Assembly (NCBI GenBank): GCA_019155185.1
Contig: CM032801.1
Span: forward strand, 1,470,761 to 1,534,760
Length of the DNA: 64,000 nt
Direction of reading: 5' to 3'
Source: Beaufortia kweichowensis
Lineage: Eukaryota > Chordata > Actinopteri > Cypriniformes > Gastromyzontidae
Shown here piece after piece: positions 53,391 to 64,000 of this stretch. Position numbers and translations under genes: made by a program. The stretch's first letter is position 1, and each line of letters begins with the position of its first letter. The notes beneath the pieces are model-generated. The model had not been told where the DNA came from, searched no databases, and worked only from the letters and a program-made list of their open reading frames with translations.

Positions 53391-56300
53391 TTAGCAGAGA
53401 CTCACATGCTCTTGTTGTGCTGTGGTGTCTTCAGGTGAAATCTGAAGTTTTGGTGAAGTTCTTCTGGCCTGGTGTTTTAGTAAGTCTTCAAGAGACACAT
53501 CTGGCTGTGAAGTCCTACTGCTGAGCTCTGACAACATAATATGACAATAACAACAAATGAGAATTACAATGTTTTCCAGATTAGTGGAATAAGAATGTAT
53601 GTAATGAAACTGATTTATAGGCCAGGCTACTTGATTTAGCTAAATTGTGTCATTTTTACAGCACAAGCTATTGGCCAAACTGCATTAACTTAAATAGTAA
53701 AGGTACACATTCCCTTTTAAACAGCATGTGTATACATTTTAACAAAATTATAATATTTAAACCATAATATGTCTGTGAAATCTAATAATGTGATCAGGAG
53801 CATCAAGGTATTTAAAACAATAAAATGCAAATGCAACAAAAAATGCAATCTATATTTTTTGGTGCATGATAGATTGTGCTCAAAAATAGGAATACATTAT
53901 AAAAACAAAAAAAAGAAAGTTGGCTTCCTAAATTGATTTCAATCTTTGATATGGCCTTACACAGCCAATATTAAAGACATGTGATGTGGGAAAACCCATC
54001 ACATGGTGAAACATATGGTTTAGATATCATATAAAAGCTGAGTTAGTCGTTTCCAAAACGACTCTTATTTCTTTTATACCTTGTATGTAACAAAAGTTCT
54101 GGCTATCTGAAGTCAGTTGATCGCTATGATTTGCAGGAATAGAATTTCAGGTGAATTTTGCCAAGATATTTTCAGAGATGATAGACATGATGTTATAGAA
54201 TAAGAGTTTAATGAAAACCTAATTTTGACAATAAACACATACTGATTTAAAAAGCCATTTGTAGTCGTTTTTGTTTGTGAGACTCTCTATTAAAAATCAA
54301 ATTAACCATTCATATTTTGTATTTATTGTTTTATATGAATAAATGTCAGCTCTCACCTATGGCCTGTAGTTGTTTCTCTAGATGTTGTAAGCTCCTGTGC
54401 TGCTCCAGCCAGACCCTGAACATCTCCTGCTCCCTGCGGCTCTGCAGACACCCGAGTCGGGTCAGCTGCTTTTGCAGTTCCACAACCTCATGAAAACCAG
54501 AACAGAGATAGACTAATGTGTTTGAATTTTGAAGAAACATAAAAAACATGCCTTGGAAGATATCTACAGGGACAGAAAGCAGAGTCTTACCAGATAGTGA
54601 CGTGTTTTGGGGAGAGACTTCATGAACGAGTGATCATGTGTGAGGATTGATCTGGTAAGTCTTTGAGTGTTTCCTCTCTTCTGTGACAGAAAAGGGATAT
54701 TGAAGATGAAAAAACAACAATATGTAAAGAACATTTAAAATGAACAACAAAAAGAGGCGATGGTCTTGTGCACAATGGAGTTCCAGCTCGTGGTACTTTC
54801 GTGATCCTGACTCACACTTCGCTTTCTGTCCTCACTTTACTCTACTGTTCAAGCGAAGGCAAAAAATAAGTCTTAAAAAAATTAATGCAAAAAAAAAAGA
54901 TCTTTCAAAAAGTGGTTGATCTTTAATAGCTCAGGAGATATAAAAGAACCATGTTTGCCATAAGATAACTGTTGACAAAGTAAAAGTAGTCTAGTCATAA
55001 TAATCTGATTTAAGTACTTTGCTTTTTGCTTGTTTATACATTAATATATATGTATTGCTCTAAAACCCGTATAAAGCTATAAAATGTTTTTTTATTCCTA
55101 TAATAGAAAATATCTTCAGGGTTGTATTTAAATGAACATAATTTCAGATGAGAATATCACAGATTTTGTGAAACTTTATGACTGCATTAGGGCTATATAA
55201 TAAATGTTGTTAGGGCCAATAATAAATTAAATTGGTCTTATAGAATTGATAAGAAATATTTAACTAATCAGCAAATCAGAGTACAGTCATCTGAGACATT
55301 ATTGAGATCTCTTCTTAAACTCAATACATATAGTTATGTACGTGTCAAAAAACACCAACAGGACTGTTTGTCTTCCATTTAATCTCACTACTTTCTATTC
55401 AAACAATTAGGATATTATATAAATCTTATTTCTGATTTTTCTACTGTATGGGTAATTACTCAGAGAGTCCAGCAAGGACCCTTGTCTTCATTGGGACAGG
55501 TCTCGAAACACATGACAAGTAAACACGCAACCACAGGAAGCCATTAACTTCAACAGGGACCAATTAGGCCCCAGCAGGTGTCCTTGGATCTGCCTGCTTT
55601 GGTCCTGGCTCATCATGATGAAGTCTGGACAAAGTTTCTTGGCCTGCTCTGAGGAAACAACAGGACAGTTTCATTTGCTCAGCAATTTATACCAAAGGTT
55701 TCCTACTGGCAGGCCCATAAAGTTCTTTATAGCCTCTCTTTGTCCAGCCCTCCACTGCTGGTCATTAGAGCTGACAATTATAGCCCGCTAAAGAAGTCTC
55801 GCTTTTACAGGAGGAGACTGATAAGACAGAGACCCCTCCCCCATATCCTTACCACCCCCGCTCTCTACTTCTTATTGTCCTCGACCCAGACGGCCAAAAT
55901 CAAAGTCAATCACAAGTCCACACCAACTGCTTCCTACATAATACAATGAGAAGCTTCCTCAATCCCATAGATCAAAGTATCACTGGAGACAGACATCTAC
56001 TGTCCTACAATCAATTACACTGGACTGGAAATGACATCAAAGAACACCTATGTTATTTCACTATTACTTTAATATTTTATAGCTGAATTTTAATCTAATC
56101 ATGACACATTATAAATTGATGAAAAGGTGTAAGACTCAAGATTAAATATTTGACAATTTGTCATAACAATAAACATAAACGAAAATTAATTTAAAAAATG
56201 GTAATGTTACTGTAATTTATAAAAATACCTAAAAAAAATGAATGGCACAATTTTAGGACACTTTGAGACATTTGAGATTACTAAGATTATTTTCTCAGGA

Positions 56301-59300
56301 AGTAAATTTCTCAGGAAGTTGCTCTCAAGTGAGACAGCTGAGAAAACCAGTGCATATAATGCCCTGCGAATATCCACAGTAAGAAAATTACAATCAGTGT
56401 TGTGTGATTCTCCATACAGTTGCTCTCTGGAAAACAGTCATGAATATTTCAACACAGAGAGAGAGACTTCCTGTCATGCTCTGAGGAGTGAAAGGAAGTA
56501 GTCAAGTTTATTTGAGATGTTAATAGCAGTCCCTCTCATGTGGATAATGTGTCTGTCACTCCTGACACAGGAGGTGTATGTGTTGTGTATGCATGTGTGG
56601 GGTGGGTGTGCGTAACTTTCATCCTAATGTCTCACAGCACATCCCAGACATACAGAGAGGAACTGAAAGACGGGCACATGTGTTTTGTACCTTAAATACC
56701 TGCAAAACAATGACGCATTACATTGGCGAGCTTTTCTTACTAAACCCTTTCATGATGATCGTGATTTGTACAGATAGATAGACAGACAAAGTTTCTCTTT
56801 ACACCGCCATCTTCTGGTACAATTTGGTAACTGTTGCTTTTGTTCTCTTAATGTAAACGGATTAATAATAACTTATGTTCATACCCGTTCTTTATGTCCT
56901 TGTGTCGTTTTGGAAGCATCTTGATCATAGGTCTTCATCTCTTGTCTTTGTCTTTGTACCTTTTCTTTTAGTAATGTAGCGTACTGATGTGAAAGCTCGT
57001 CTTTTAGTCGGTGAAGTCTGTAGTAAGTCTCAAGATGGCGCTAGAGGACAAGAAATACAGTTCTCACGTACAGTTCTGCAGCCAAACACAGTCCACAATA
57101 AACTTGTGAAACTGTATACAGAACAGACAATGTCTCGTTAGTAAACAATTTAGTCATTGGGATGCAATATTTATTTGTTATAATAAATAAAACCAGTCAC
57201 TATAGCATCATTCTTGGCCCAATGGACAGTTAGTGTTTAATTCAGCACTGAATTATAACGACTACAGACGCTGCAGCTGATATGGTTTTTAAAATAAGAC
57301 TGAATTCTGACAACATTAGAGCTTTTTTATCTGTATTATCACAACACCGATTTGTGTAGCATCTTCAGATGAAAGTGCCTGATCTGACAATACCTGATCA
57401 AGAAGAGCTTTGCGTTTGCTCGCCATCATTTCATCAGGATCAACAGCATCATCTGTAGACTGGACCACCTGCTCCTTTCTGCGATGTCCTCTCTATAAGA
57501 AAGAGACAGAGAGAAATAGAGAAAACACTTTGAGAAAACCCAAAATGTCACTGCATTCACTTTTTTCTGAAGAGACCAGGGAAGCATTTGCCAAAATGGA
57601 AAAATTATGTAATAATATACACAATGCTGTTCATTATAATCCCCGAGGTTCTTAAAAGGCCTTAATCATTATAAATGTTTTTCTTGATTTCTGCTGGCTT
57701 ATTGCTTTAATAAATGCAGGTAACATCAATATGGTGAAAGGCAGCAATACATAGTTGAACATATTCATGATAATAAACAACTTTATGGCAAAAACTATTT
57801 TTTATTGTCTATTGAACTGTTAAAAATAAATATATATAAAATATACATTTGTTTGATTTGTTTTGCTGTATAACAAAACATTTTATTTTAAAGCATAATA
57901 TTTTATTTCATTTGTTTTATTCTATTTGTTTTGTAAATTATGCACATTTTGCAACAGCCTTAAACAAGCCTCAAATCATTTCAATTTAGAGACAAAACAT
58001 TTGAGAAATATTAGAATTAGATGTATACAACCTGTAAAATACATAGTATAGTAAAAACAGACACTGAACTGACTGTTCAGATGTCAGTCTCAGTTTAGCT
58101 TCCCAGAAAATAATTTCATCCACCTGTTATATGCCTGCACCTGAATACAATACTCTTCAAGACAAACAATTCCTTCCTGGCATTTCTTATGTAACACTAG
58201 TCACTTATGATGATGGGCATTTACTGTTACACAACTTTCCTGTGCACCACTGACTCAGGAATGCTCTGTTAAAGTTGACAGGTGCAAATCTGGTTAAGGT
58301 TTCATGTTGATTGAATGGGCTGCATAGTTTCGAAGGTCTCAGACCATGTTCAGACGGTGTCCCGTGGATACTGAATAATGTTTAACAGATGGTATTACAT
58401 ATACTGCCTGTCATGAGTAATTTTCCATTGTCAGCTTTATGCAAAATAGGTGCATTTAAAGCTACAGTAATAGTGCTCTTAGATGTATCTTAGCTCCCAA
58501 GAACATGTGCAGGTCACTCAATGTTAAATAAATAACTCAAAATCCCTCAAAATCTGGACACATAATGTTTATGGGAAATGCGAATAAAAAAACTAATGTC
58601 TAATCCTTTGAGATATCATTCTCATTCATCCTAATGACAGTTGCTTATCTTGGTGATAAAACCCCAGGAAACATGTGGCATTCAGCTTTGGCCCAATGTT
58701 TACTGAGCCAATCACTAGAGCCGTAAATGCCATGTAACTAATAACTTTCTCAGTTGCCGGAACTGTCAATCAATGTCAACACCGATTAGCTGATGGCACC
58801 ACAAGAACATACACAGTCTCAAACATCATTCTTTTCTGAGCTGTGTCATGACAGACAGCAAACTGCAAAAATAAGTATGATAAAACATCTATTATAATAT
58901 GATGAAACCATTTGTGGTAATTGTCTAAATGTACACAAGTTTTCCTGTAGCTCAGCATTGCATTAGCAATGCAAAGGTTGTGGGTTCAATCTCCAGGGAA
59001 CACTGATAAATGTAAATCAAATGTATAGCAAAGGTGTCTGCCAGAATGCATGAATGTAAAATATCCTTCAATAGTAAAGTTTTATGGCATCTACCAGTCA
59101 AATCTTGACCCATTTGATTCATGCTGGTTGAACAACTGTCATTTACATTTAGGCATTTAGCTGACGCTTTTATCCAAAGCGACTTACAAACATTAGGAGA
59201 CAATGAAGCGACAATAGTACTAAGAAGTGCTTTCCTAAGTTTACAATGTTTTGCAGTGCTAGATAAGTACCTGTAGAGGAAAGAAAAAATAAAATATATA

Positions 59301-61060
59301 TTTTGTATTATGATGACAGGTGTTCGTGGAAGAGGTGTGTTTTTAGCTGTTTTTTTAAGGAGGTGAGGGATGTGGCAGAACGGATTGCGTTAGGGAGGTT
59401 ATTCCACAAGCAGGGAACCGAGAAGGAGAAAGAACGAGAGAGGAATTTAGTGCACTTCTGTGAGGGCACTAAATCCCAACTGTCATTGAGATGGCTTGAA
59501 ATAACAGATTCATTTTCTAGGTATTATAGACATTTTTGGTTTAATGTCCTGCAATAACTACGTAAAATAACATTTACATGTTAAACTAAAACGTTTTAGC
59601 GAGATTTTAGCTAAAAATGCTAAATGTATGGTTCATTTACAATATGTTAGATTTCATGGTTTAACTAACAGTTTTGAAGCAGTTTTTGCTCCTTATAAGA
59701 TCACCACTGAATTGACTAATTTGCCCTAAATTAACTTTTAATTTTGTAAAATTCATCCTTCAATTGTTTTTGTTTTTATCAATGTTTTTTGTCCCTTCAA
59801 ACACTGATTAAAAATGTCTTCAATATGTATTCAATATCCCGAAGAGATGAATTTGAGACAAATAGCTGCGTGTTTACCAGGTAGAGAGCGCAAAGAAAGG
59901 GTTTCCTTCTCTTGTAGACGTACTTCATCTGTTTATGTTGTGTTCACCTCTGGTAAAGTCCAGGCATAGCTGGAATCCTCAATGCCCACATTCCCACATT
60001 TTACAGGCTCAGACCATTTAGGAACTAGATGCTTTGTGGCCGTTTACAAAGGCAGGTGGTATTTTTCAGTTTTTGTTCCCACAGCAGTGTGGGAGAGCAA
60101 GGTAAAGGGGGCATAAAACAGAAGAGGTCAGTGAAGATGGCAGGAAGAGGGATTTAGCAGCATATAAGAATATATTTCTGACACTGAGAAAAATGACACA
60201 TATAGGGTCCGAAAAAAGTTGAATAGCACCCCATGTTTCCACATGAACAACTTATAGACCCCCTAAGTCAACAATATAGGTGAGAATTAAAACACATATA
60301 AGGAATTAAATAAAAACTAGTAATGAAAGTGCAAAAGGATTGTAGAAAGAACAAAGCCGCTTTTGTTATTGAAAAGGACTTGTAAAGTTAACCAGAGGAC
60401 TGTGTTGCTAGTTGTAACCAGGGTGATCAATACAGCAATACAGAGGATGAGAACACAAAAGAATGGGATTTTATAAGGTACAGAGATGATGTAAGCCGAT
60501 TAAACAGTTCATTTGAACCCAAACATCACTCCCCAGAGCACAAATACAGAAATGTGTACAGATGGGTCTGAAAAACAATCCACACACTTACCAGCACACA
60601 ATAGTTATGCAACAGGTTTCTTTTACTATGGTGATATTAGAGAGAGGCTGTACGAAAGGACTAACGTGAAACTCTATCAGAGCCAACGTCAGAGATAAAA
60701 TATAAGTTAAGCATAATAATGAAATAAAAATAAAACAAATTAATTAAAAAATATGATGTATGTTGTAATTAAATATAATATATATTGTAATGTTGTGTAT
60801 TTTCCAGTCACGTAACAAAACAAAATCTGATGGTGACTGGCAAAGCAATGTGAAAATGATTACATATGGAAAAAGAGAACTGCTGGCTTATGTTTTCTCA
60901 CATTTCCACTAGTTGTTTTTTATTATATTTATTATAATGGATGAAGTTGTTTTGTCACATACCTTTTCAGGACACTGTGTTGACATGTAACAGTCCAGGA
61001 TGGGTGGAAATGAGCTGACATGATAAACATCCGTAATCTTCTGTGCCATAATCAGACCAA
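53391..61060 (-). CDS. Unidentified coiled-coil gene (gene B)
   Basis: I do not recognise the family. Coding exons are 61049-60963 (exon from 61060), 57492-57394, 57040-56885, 54680-54591, 54486-54357 and 53527-53391, all with GT-AG introns and consistent phases, giving 232 residues. It begins MAQKITDVYHVSSFPPILDC. A highly charged, helix-forming centre follows (RHLETYYRLHRLKDELSHQY, then QRQRQEM). Next comes SILTHDHSFMKSLPKTRHYL and a probable coiled coil from about residue 141 (VVELQKQLTRL, EQHRSLQHLEKQLQAI). The C-terminus is polar and ends at TAA overlapping AATAAA. A GTGAGT after the last CAT codon could instead splice to a further exon. A non-coding first exon probably ends near 61675 at TCTG|GTAAGTTC. 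The protein looks cytosolic or cytoskeletal, with no signal peptide or membrane segment. A ciliary or spermatogenic role is only a guess. Confidence 0.72.
58935..59065. repeat. tRNA-derived SINE fragment
   Basis: It carries TAGCTCAGCATTGCATTAGC and GGTTGTGGGTTCAATCTCC, resembling tRNA A and B boxes, and lies in an intron of gene B. Related fragments occur at 21550-21590 and 25296-25360, and in reverse at about 22310-22370. Confidence 0.6.
59140..59480. repeat. Fish repeat with GACGCTTTTATCCAAAGCGAC core
   Basis: The very common teleost block (CATTTAGCTGACGCTTTTATCC then AAAGCGACTTACAAA) begins the element. The following GTGTGTTTTTAGCTG and TTCCACAAGCAGGGAACCGAG segments are also typical of fish repeats. 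The short open frame across it is not a host gene. Confidence 0.65.
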
Positions 61061-63032
61061 CTATCAGATGTAAATGGATATTTGACTAATTAACATTTTA
61101 GAGTAATGAAGGTATATTTAATGTGCTGTGGTTGGCTTATTAAGTTATTTACTGTGTTTAATACTGTTTTGCAAAAACACTGAAATTGTTTTATAACACA
61201 CAGTACCAGTCAAAAGATTTGAAACACTTATTCACTGTTGTTATATTTTAACATCTTTAGAAGTAATCACCCTTTGTCTAGAATTTGCAAAATCATATTT
61301 GATTCTTGAATTTTATCATTCAGCTTTTTGAGATCTCAACCTGGGTAGCTTTTTAAACAGAACTGAAGGGATTTCTATCAATGCTGGACCCTATTGGCTG
61401 CTTATTATTCATTATTTGGTCCAAGTAATCCATTTCAAAAATATTTCTAAAACAAACTTTTAAAGAATTGAATATACTGCCACGATTTTATTTTAGTGTA
61501 CAAAATCATTTTAAACATACACAAATATACACCTTCAGATTAAAAGATTTTTAAGATCATGATAAATAGTTTTGTCAATTGTATCTAAACTTTTGACTGG
61601 TAAAAAATCATCAAATATTTATTTAGGATTAAACGCAGATCGTAAGAAAAAAACAAGAACTTACCAGATAAGCAGCAAAAGTCTCTGAAGTATTAACAAT
61701 AGACACTGAATTAGATATTAATTAGATAATTTCTTTCCTCGCCTCAAATAGTCGACCGCAAAAGTAAATGATTATATAAGTTAGGCATTAAAGCCACACA
61801 CAGTGTAGTGTAGCACTATTGTTAATGGGGTTTATTTATCATGCGTAATTTCAATAAAGAGTTTAATATTTTCCGATTCAGTACACGTATTTACTCTTTG
61901 CTCTGGCGGTGACTCTCGTTCCCACAGTTTCAGATATTCCAGACAGCGTGCAGGAGCCTCAGACCTGCTCTGTGTTTTAGGTCTTGTTGCCATAGAGCAA
62001 ACCGACCGCTTTCAGTCCTTTTGATGTGATTCAGTCCATTCATTTCACTGTTCTCTCTTTAGCCCTGTTGTGTTGTTGTTAGCTAAACAAATCAACTTAT
62101 GTAAGCGTTTCACATTCCTACACAGCAGCCACAAGCAAACGATATAAAATATTTAATATTTTAATATGATGTTATATGCGTTTATTTATGTATAACATTT
62201 CAGTATTAAATTAATTGTAACACTTGATTTATAATAGGTAAGCTACCCTTCAGTTGTAACCCATTAGTGGCGCAGTGCATTTGATATTGAAAATAAAGAT
62301 ATGAACATTAACAGTCATTTTACATTTTATTATTATAACCCTTAAAATTACTTCAAAAACAAACACACAGCATATAAACACCCCTTCACATCTCAAAATA
62401 AATACTGTACACGACTGGTTCCCCAGTCCATAATACACACATACGTGTTTGAGATATTAAGAGTCATTCTAAGGCTTCCAGACAATCTATTGTTTTCTGG
62501 CACAAAGCAGTGACTGTGGCCTTCGTGTATATATCCTCCAATATATCCACAGTTTAAAACACCTTTACCATCCAGTCCATATCATTCAGAACGAAAACAA
62601 TAACAATGTGCAAAAACACTACTAATTCTGTCCATGTGCGAAACTTCTCTGAGTGATCGGTAATACTTCTCAATGCAGAACATGTTCCAGTCCGTGATAA
62701 AGCTGAAGCGCGTTTCCTGCGTTCAGTCGTGGTTTCCCAAAAATCCACCTCTTTCTTACCTTTTATAGTCTAGAACATTTATCCACTACATAAAACCATT
62801 TTTGTGGATGCTAAAGGTTACTTATTTAACCATACAGTTGTACAAAGAACCTTTAAGGAACCTTTATTTTTAGGAAGGTATTTTGTGTCCGTTGCGTCGT
62901 TTAAAGACAGCGCGTCAAGTTAAAACACTAACTTTTCCGCCGTGTCCGTAACGCGTTAGAGGTCATTATGTCTAAAGGTGACTTTGCATTTACAACAAGT
63001 GGACTGAAATCTTCGCAGTGGACCTCAAAGCA
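61061..63032 (-). other. Gene B 5' end, promoter and prr18 3' flank
   Basis: The gene B first exon likely lies near 61675-61740 (donor at 61674). A weak X-box-like GTTGCCATAGAGCAAAC occurs at 61986-62002 upstream of it. A reverse AGAACC-type repeat occurs at about 62800-62875. The 3' UTR of prr18 probably fills part of 62300-63032; no other exon is seen. Confidence 0.45.
61203..61604. mobile_element. Tc1/mariner-type MITE
   Basis: Inverted termini ACCAGTCAAAAGATTT and, on the other strand, ACCAGTCAAAAGTTTA bracket about 400 bases without a transposase. The CAGTACCAGTCAAAAG end is typical of fish Tc1-like elements. It lies in the first intron of gene B. Confidence 0.7.
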
Positions 63033-63797
63033 TCAACTTTTAAGATGAGGCAACGATGACAGTTTATCAACTTTCCCAAAAGCAGCTGCGCTTTCCACCC
63101 CTTTCAGCCACTCTTTACATTTCCTCATGACAGTCTCGTCCACGTCTCCATCCTCCTCCTCGTATTCCACATCGTCATATTTATACTGATCGTTGAGGAG
63201 GGAGATCTTGACAATGGTGCTGATATCATTGGCACCTTCCAGTTTGGCAACAGGTCCGGTGCTCTTGTTATTGGAGCTGCTCTGCGCTCTCTTGGAAGGA
63301 AAGACCCTGCGGTGTCTGAGGTCCGCGGACGCGCAGCACTTCTGCTGCTTGGCCAACATCTGCTTCTCCAGGTTGCGCTTTTGGATGACCAGGATGGCTT
63401 CGGGTGTCAGGCTGAGGGAGAAATGAATCTCCTGCTCGCTTTCTTCTTTTGCTAGAGACGTCCTGGAGGAGTATTTATGGCTGGATTCTCCAGAGCTGGA
63501 TCGTGGGACGCTTTCGCATGAGGTAGCCAAGGGTTTGGGAACGCTCAGCCATGGCTGTCTGCTGTCCGTCTCGGGATCTGGTGGGATTCGGGTTGACTTA
63601 TGTCGTGCCTGATGTTTAATATGTGCCGGTGGCCACGGCGAGACCAGCTTATTCTTCTCCGACTCATCGTCGTCCTCCCTTCTCGGACTTAACGAGGATT
63701 GTGGAGGCGCGACGTTATCCCTGCTCTTCTTTTTCCTGAATAGCTCCTTTCTTGGCGATGATATCCGTGAGTGCAGGTTGATTGGTGGAAAAGGCAT
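63033..63797 (-). CDS. prr18: Proline-rich protein 18 (complete, single exon)
   Basis: A 254-residue intronless frame starts at the ATG at 63797 with MPFPPINLHSR. An upstream TTG in the same frame (63803) is not a start. The N-terminal half is Ser/Pro/Arg-rich and looks disordered. The conserved core includes SLTPEAILVIQKRNLEKQML, VKISLLNDQYKYDDVEYEEED and the end VMRKCKEWLKGVESAAAFG, which match my memory of mammalian PRR18 (about 295 aa). Function is poorly known; in mammals transcripts are associated with oligodendrocytes. Its place upstream of tbxtb on the same strand matches human 6q27. No signal peptide or membrane segment is seen. Confidence 0.93.
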   Translation of the reverse strand: MPFPPINLHSRISSPRKELFRKKKSRDNVAPPQSSLSPRREDDDESEKNKLVSPWPPAHIKHQARHKSTRIPPDPETDSRQPWLSVPKPLATSCESVPRSSSGESSHKYSSRTSLAKEESEQEIHFSLSLTPEAILVIQKRNLEKQMLAKQQKCCASADLRHRRVFPSKRAQSSSNNKSTGPVAKLEGANDISTIVKISLLNDQYKYDDVEYEEEDGDVDETVMRKCKEWLKGVESAAAFGKVDKLSSLPHLKS

Positions 63798-63975
63798 TTT
63801 CAACGTTATTCAAAGGTAAACTAGGTGAGAAATAAGTCCATTCGCCAGCGGATCTTTGGGTATCAGACGCAGTAGTCCATTACGCTCCGCATCTCACTGA
63901 TAGACTGACAAGGGGCGGGGCGACAGCAAGCTTTATATAGTTTTCGACGGAAGGGGCGTGGTTACATAGTAAAGG
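63798..63975 (-). promoter_or_regulatory. prr18: prr18 promoter with TATA box and GC boxes
   Basis: On the minus strand CTATATAAAG (63940-63931) is an excellent TATA box, about 135 bases upstream of the ATG. GC boxes of the Sp1 type lie on both sides (GGGGCGGGG on the plus strand near 63912-63920, and AGGGGCGTG near 63952-63960). Transcription should start near 63905, giving a 5' UTR of about 110 bases. Confidence 0.75.
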
Positions 63976-64000
63976 TAAAAACAACAAAGGCATTCTCATG

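Noticed and set aside
59303..59557. Plus-strand open frame of 84 residues
   Set aside because: It lies across a common fish interspersed repeat within a gene B intron.
63193..63426. Plus-strand open frame opposite prr18
   Set aside because: It is the antisense shadow of the conserved prr18 coding sequence.

Overview
This is nuclear DNA from a teleost fish, most likely a cyprinid. It is AT-rich and intron-rich, and full of microsatellites and short palindromic repeats typical of carp-like fish. Every recognisable host gene lies on the minus strand: pde10a (5' end only), tbxtb (brachyury b), an unidentified small gene (gene A), an unidentified coiled-coil gene (gene B) and prr18. From memory, human 6q27 has the same order and orientation (PDE10A, TBXT, PRR18), so the window is an ancient syntenic block with extra genes between tbxtb and prr18.

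Layout. Positions 1-27,600 are the 5' end of pde10a. A short first exon at 9,740-9,803 encodes the palmitoylated / PKA-site N-terminus of the PDE10A2 type. A second candidate first exon at 27,524-27,599 (starting MSKKRK) ends in the same phase. Both lie beside CpG-rich promoter regions, and the rest of the interval is intron with repeats and several perfect CRE palindromes. Positions 28,800-33,285 are intergenic, with an 86-bp AT microsatellite. The complete tbxtb gene (8 exons, 436 aa) runs from 37,129 down to 33,286, with a promoter carrying a TATA-like box, an E-box, two CCAAT boxes and a TCF/LEF site. Gene A occupies about 39,707-38,568.

A 100-N assembly gap (40,719-40,818) adjoins an endogenous retrovirus on the minus strand (40,819-49,037). 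It has nearly identical LTRs, a perfect tRNA-Trp primer binding site, remnants of gag, protease, RT, RNase H, integrase and env, and a leader packed with small stem-loops. It split an older TTAA-flanked MITE. Positions 49,038-53,390 are intergenic with a foldback repeat pair. Gene B (232 aa, at least 6 coding exons) runs from 61,060 down to 53,391. The single-exon prr18 gene (254 aa) fills 63,797-63,033, with a TATA/GC-box promoter at the right edge.

How it fits together: tbxtb encodes the T-box factor of notochord and posterior mesoderm; pde10a encodes a dual cAMP/cGMP phosphodiesterase; prr18 is a poorly characterised proline-rich protein. They share no pathway and are held together by synteny. 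The least explained structures are the stem-loop array in the retroviral leader, the perfect hairpin next to its polypurine tract, and genes A and B. All similarity statements rest on reading and memory; no database search was possible.
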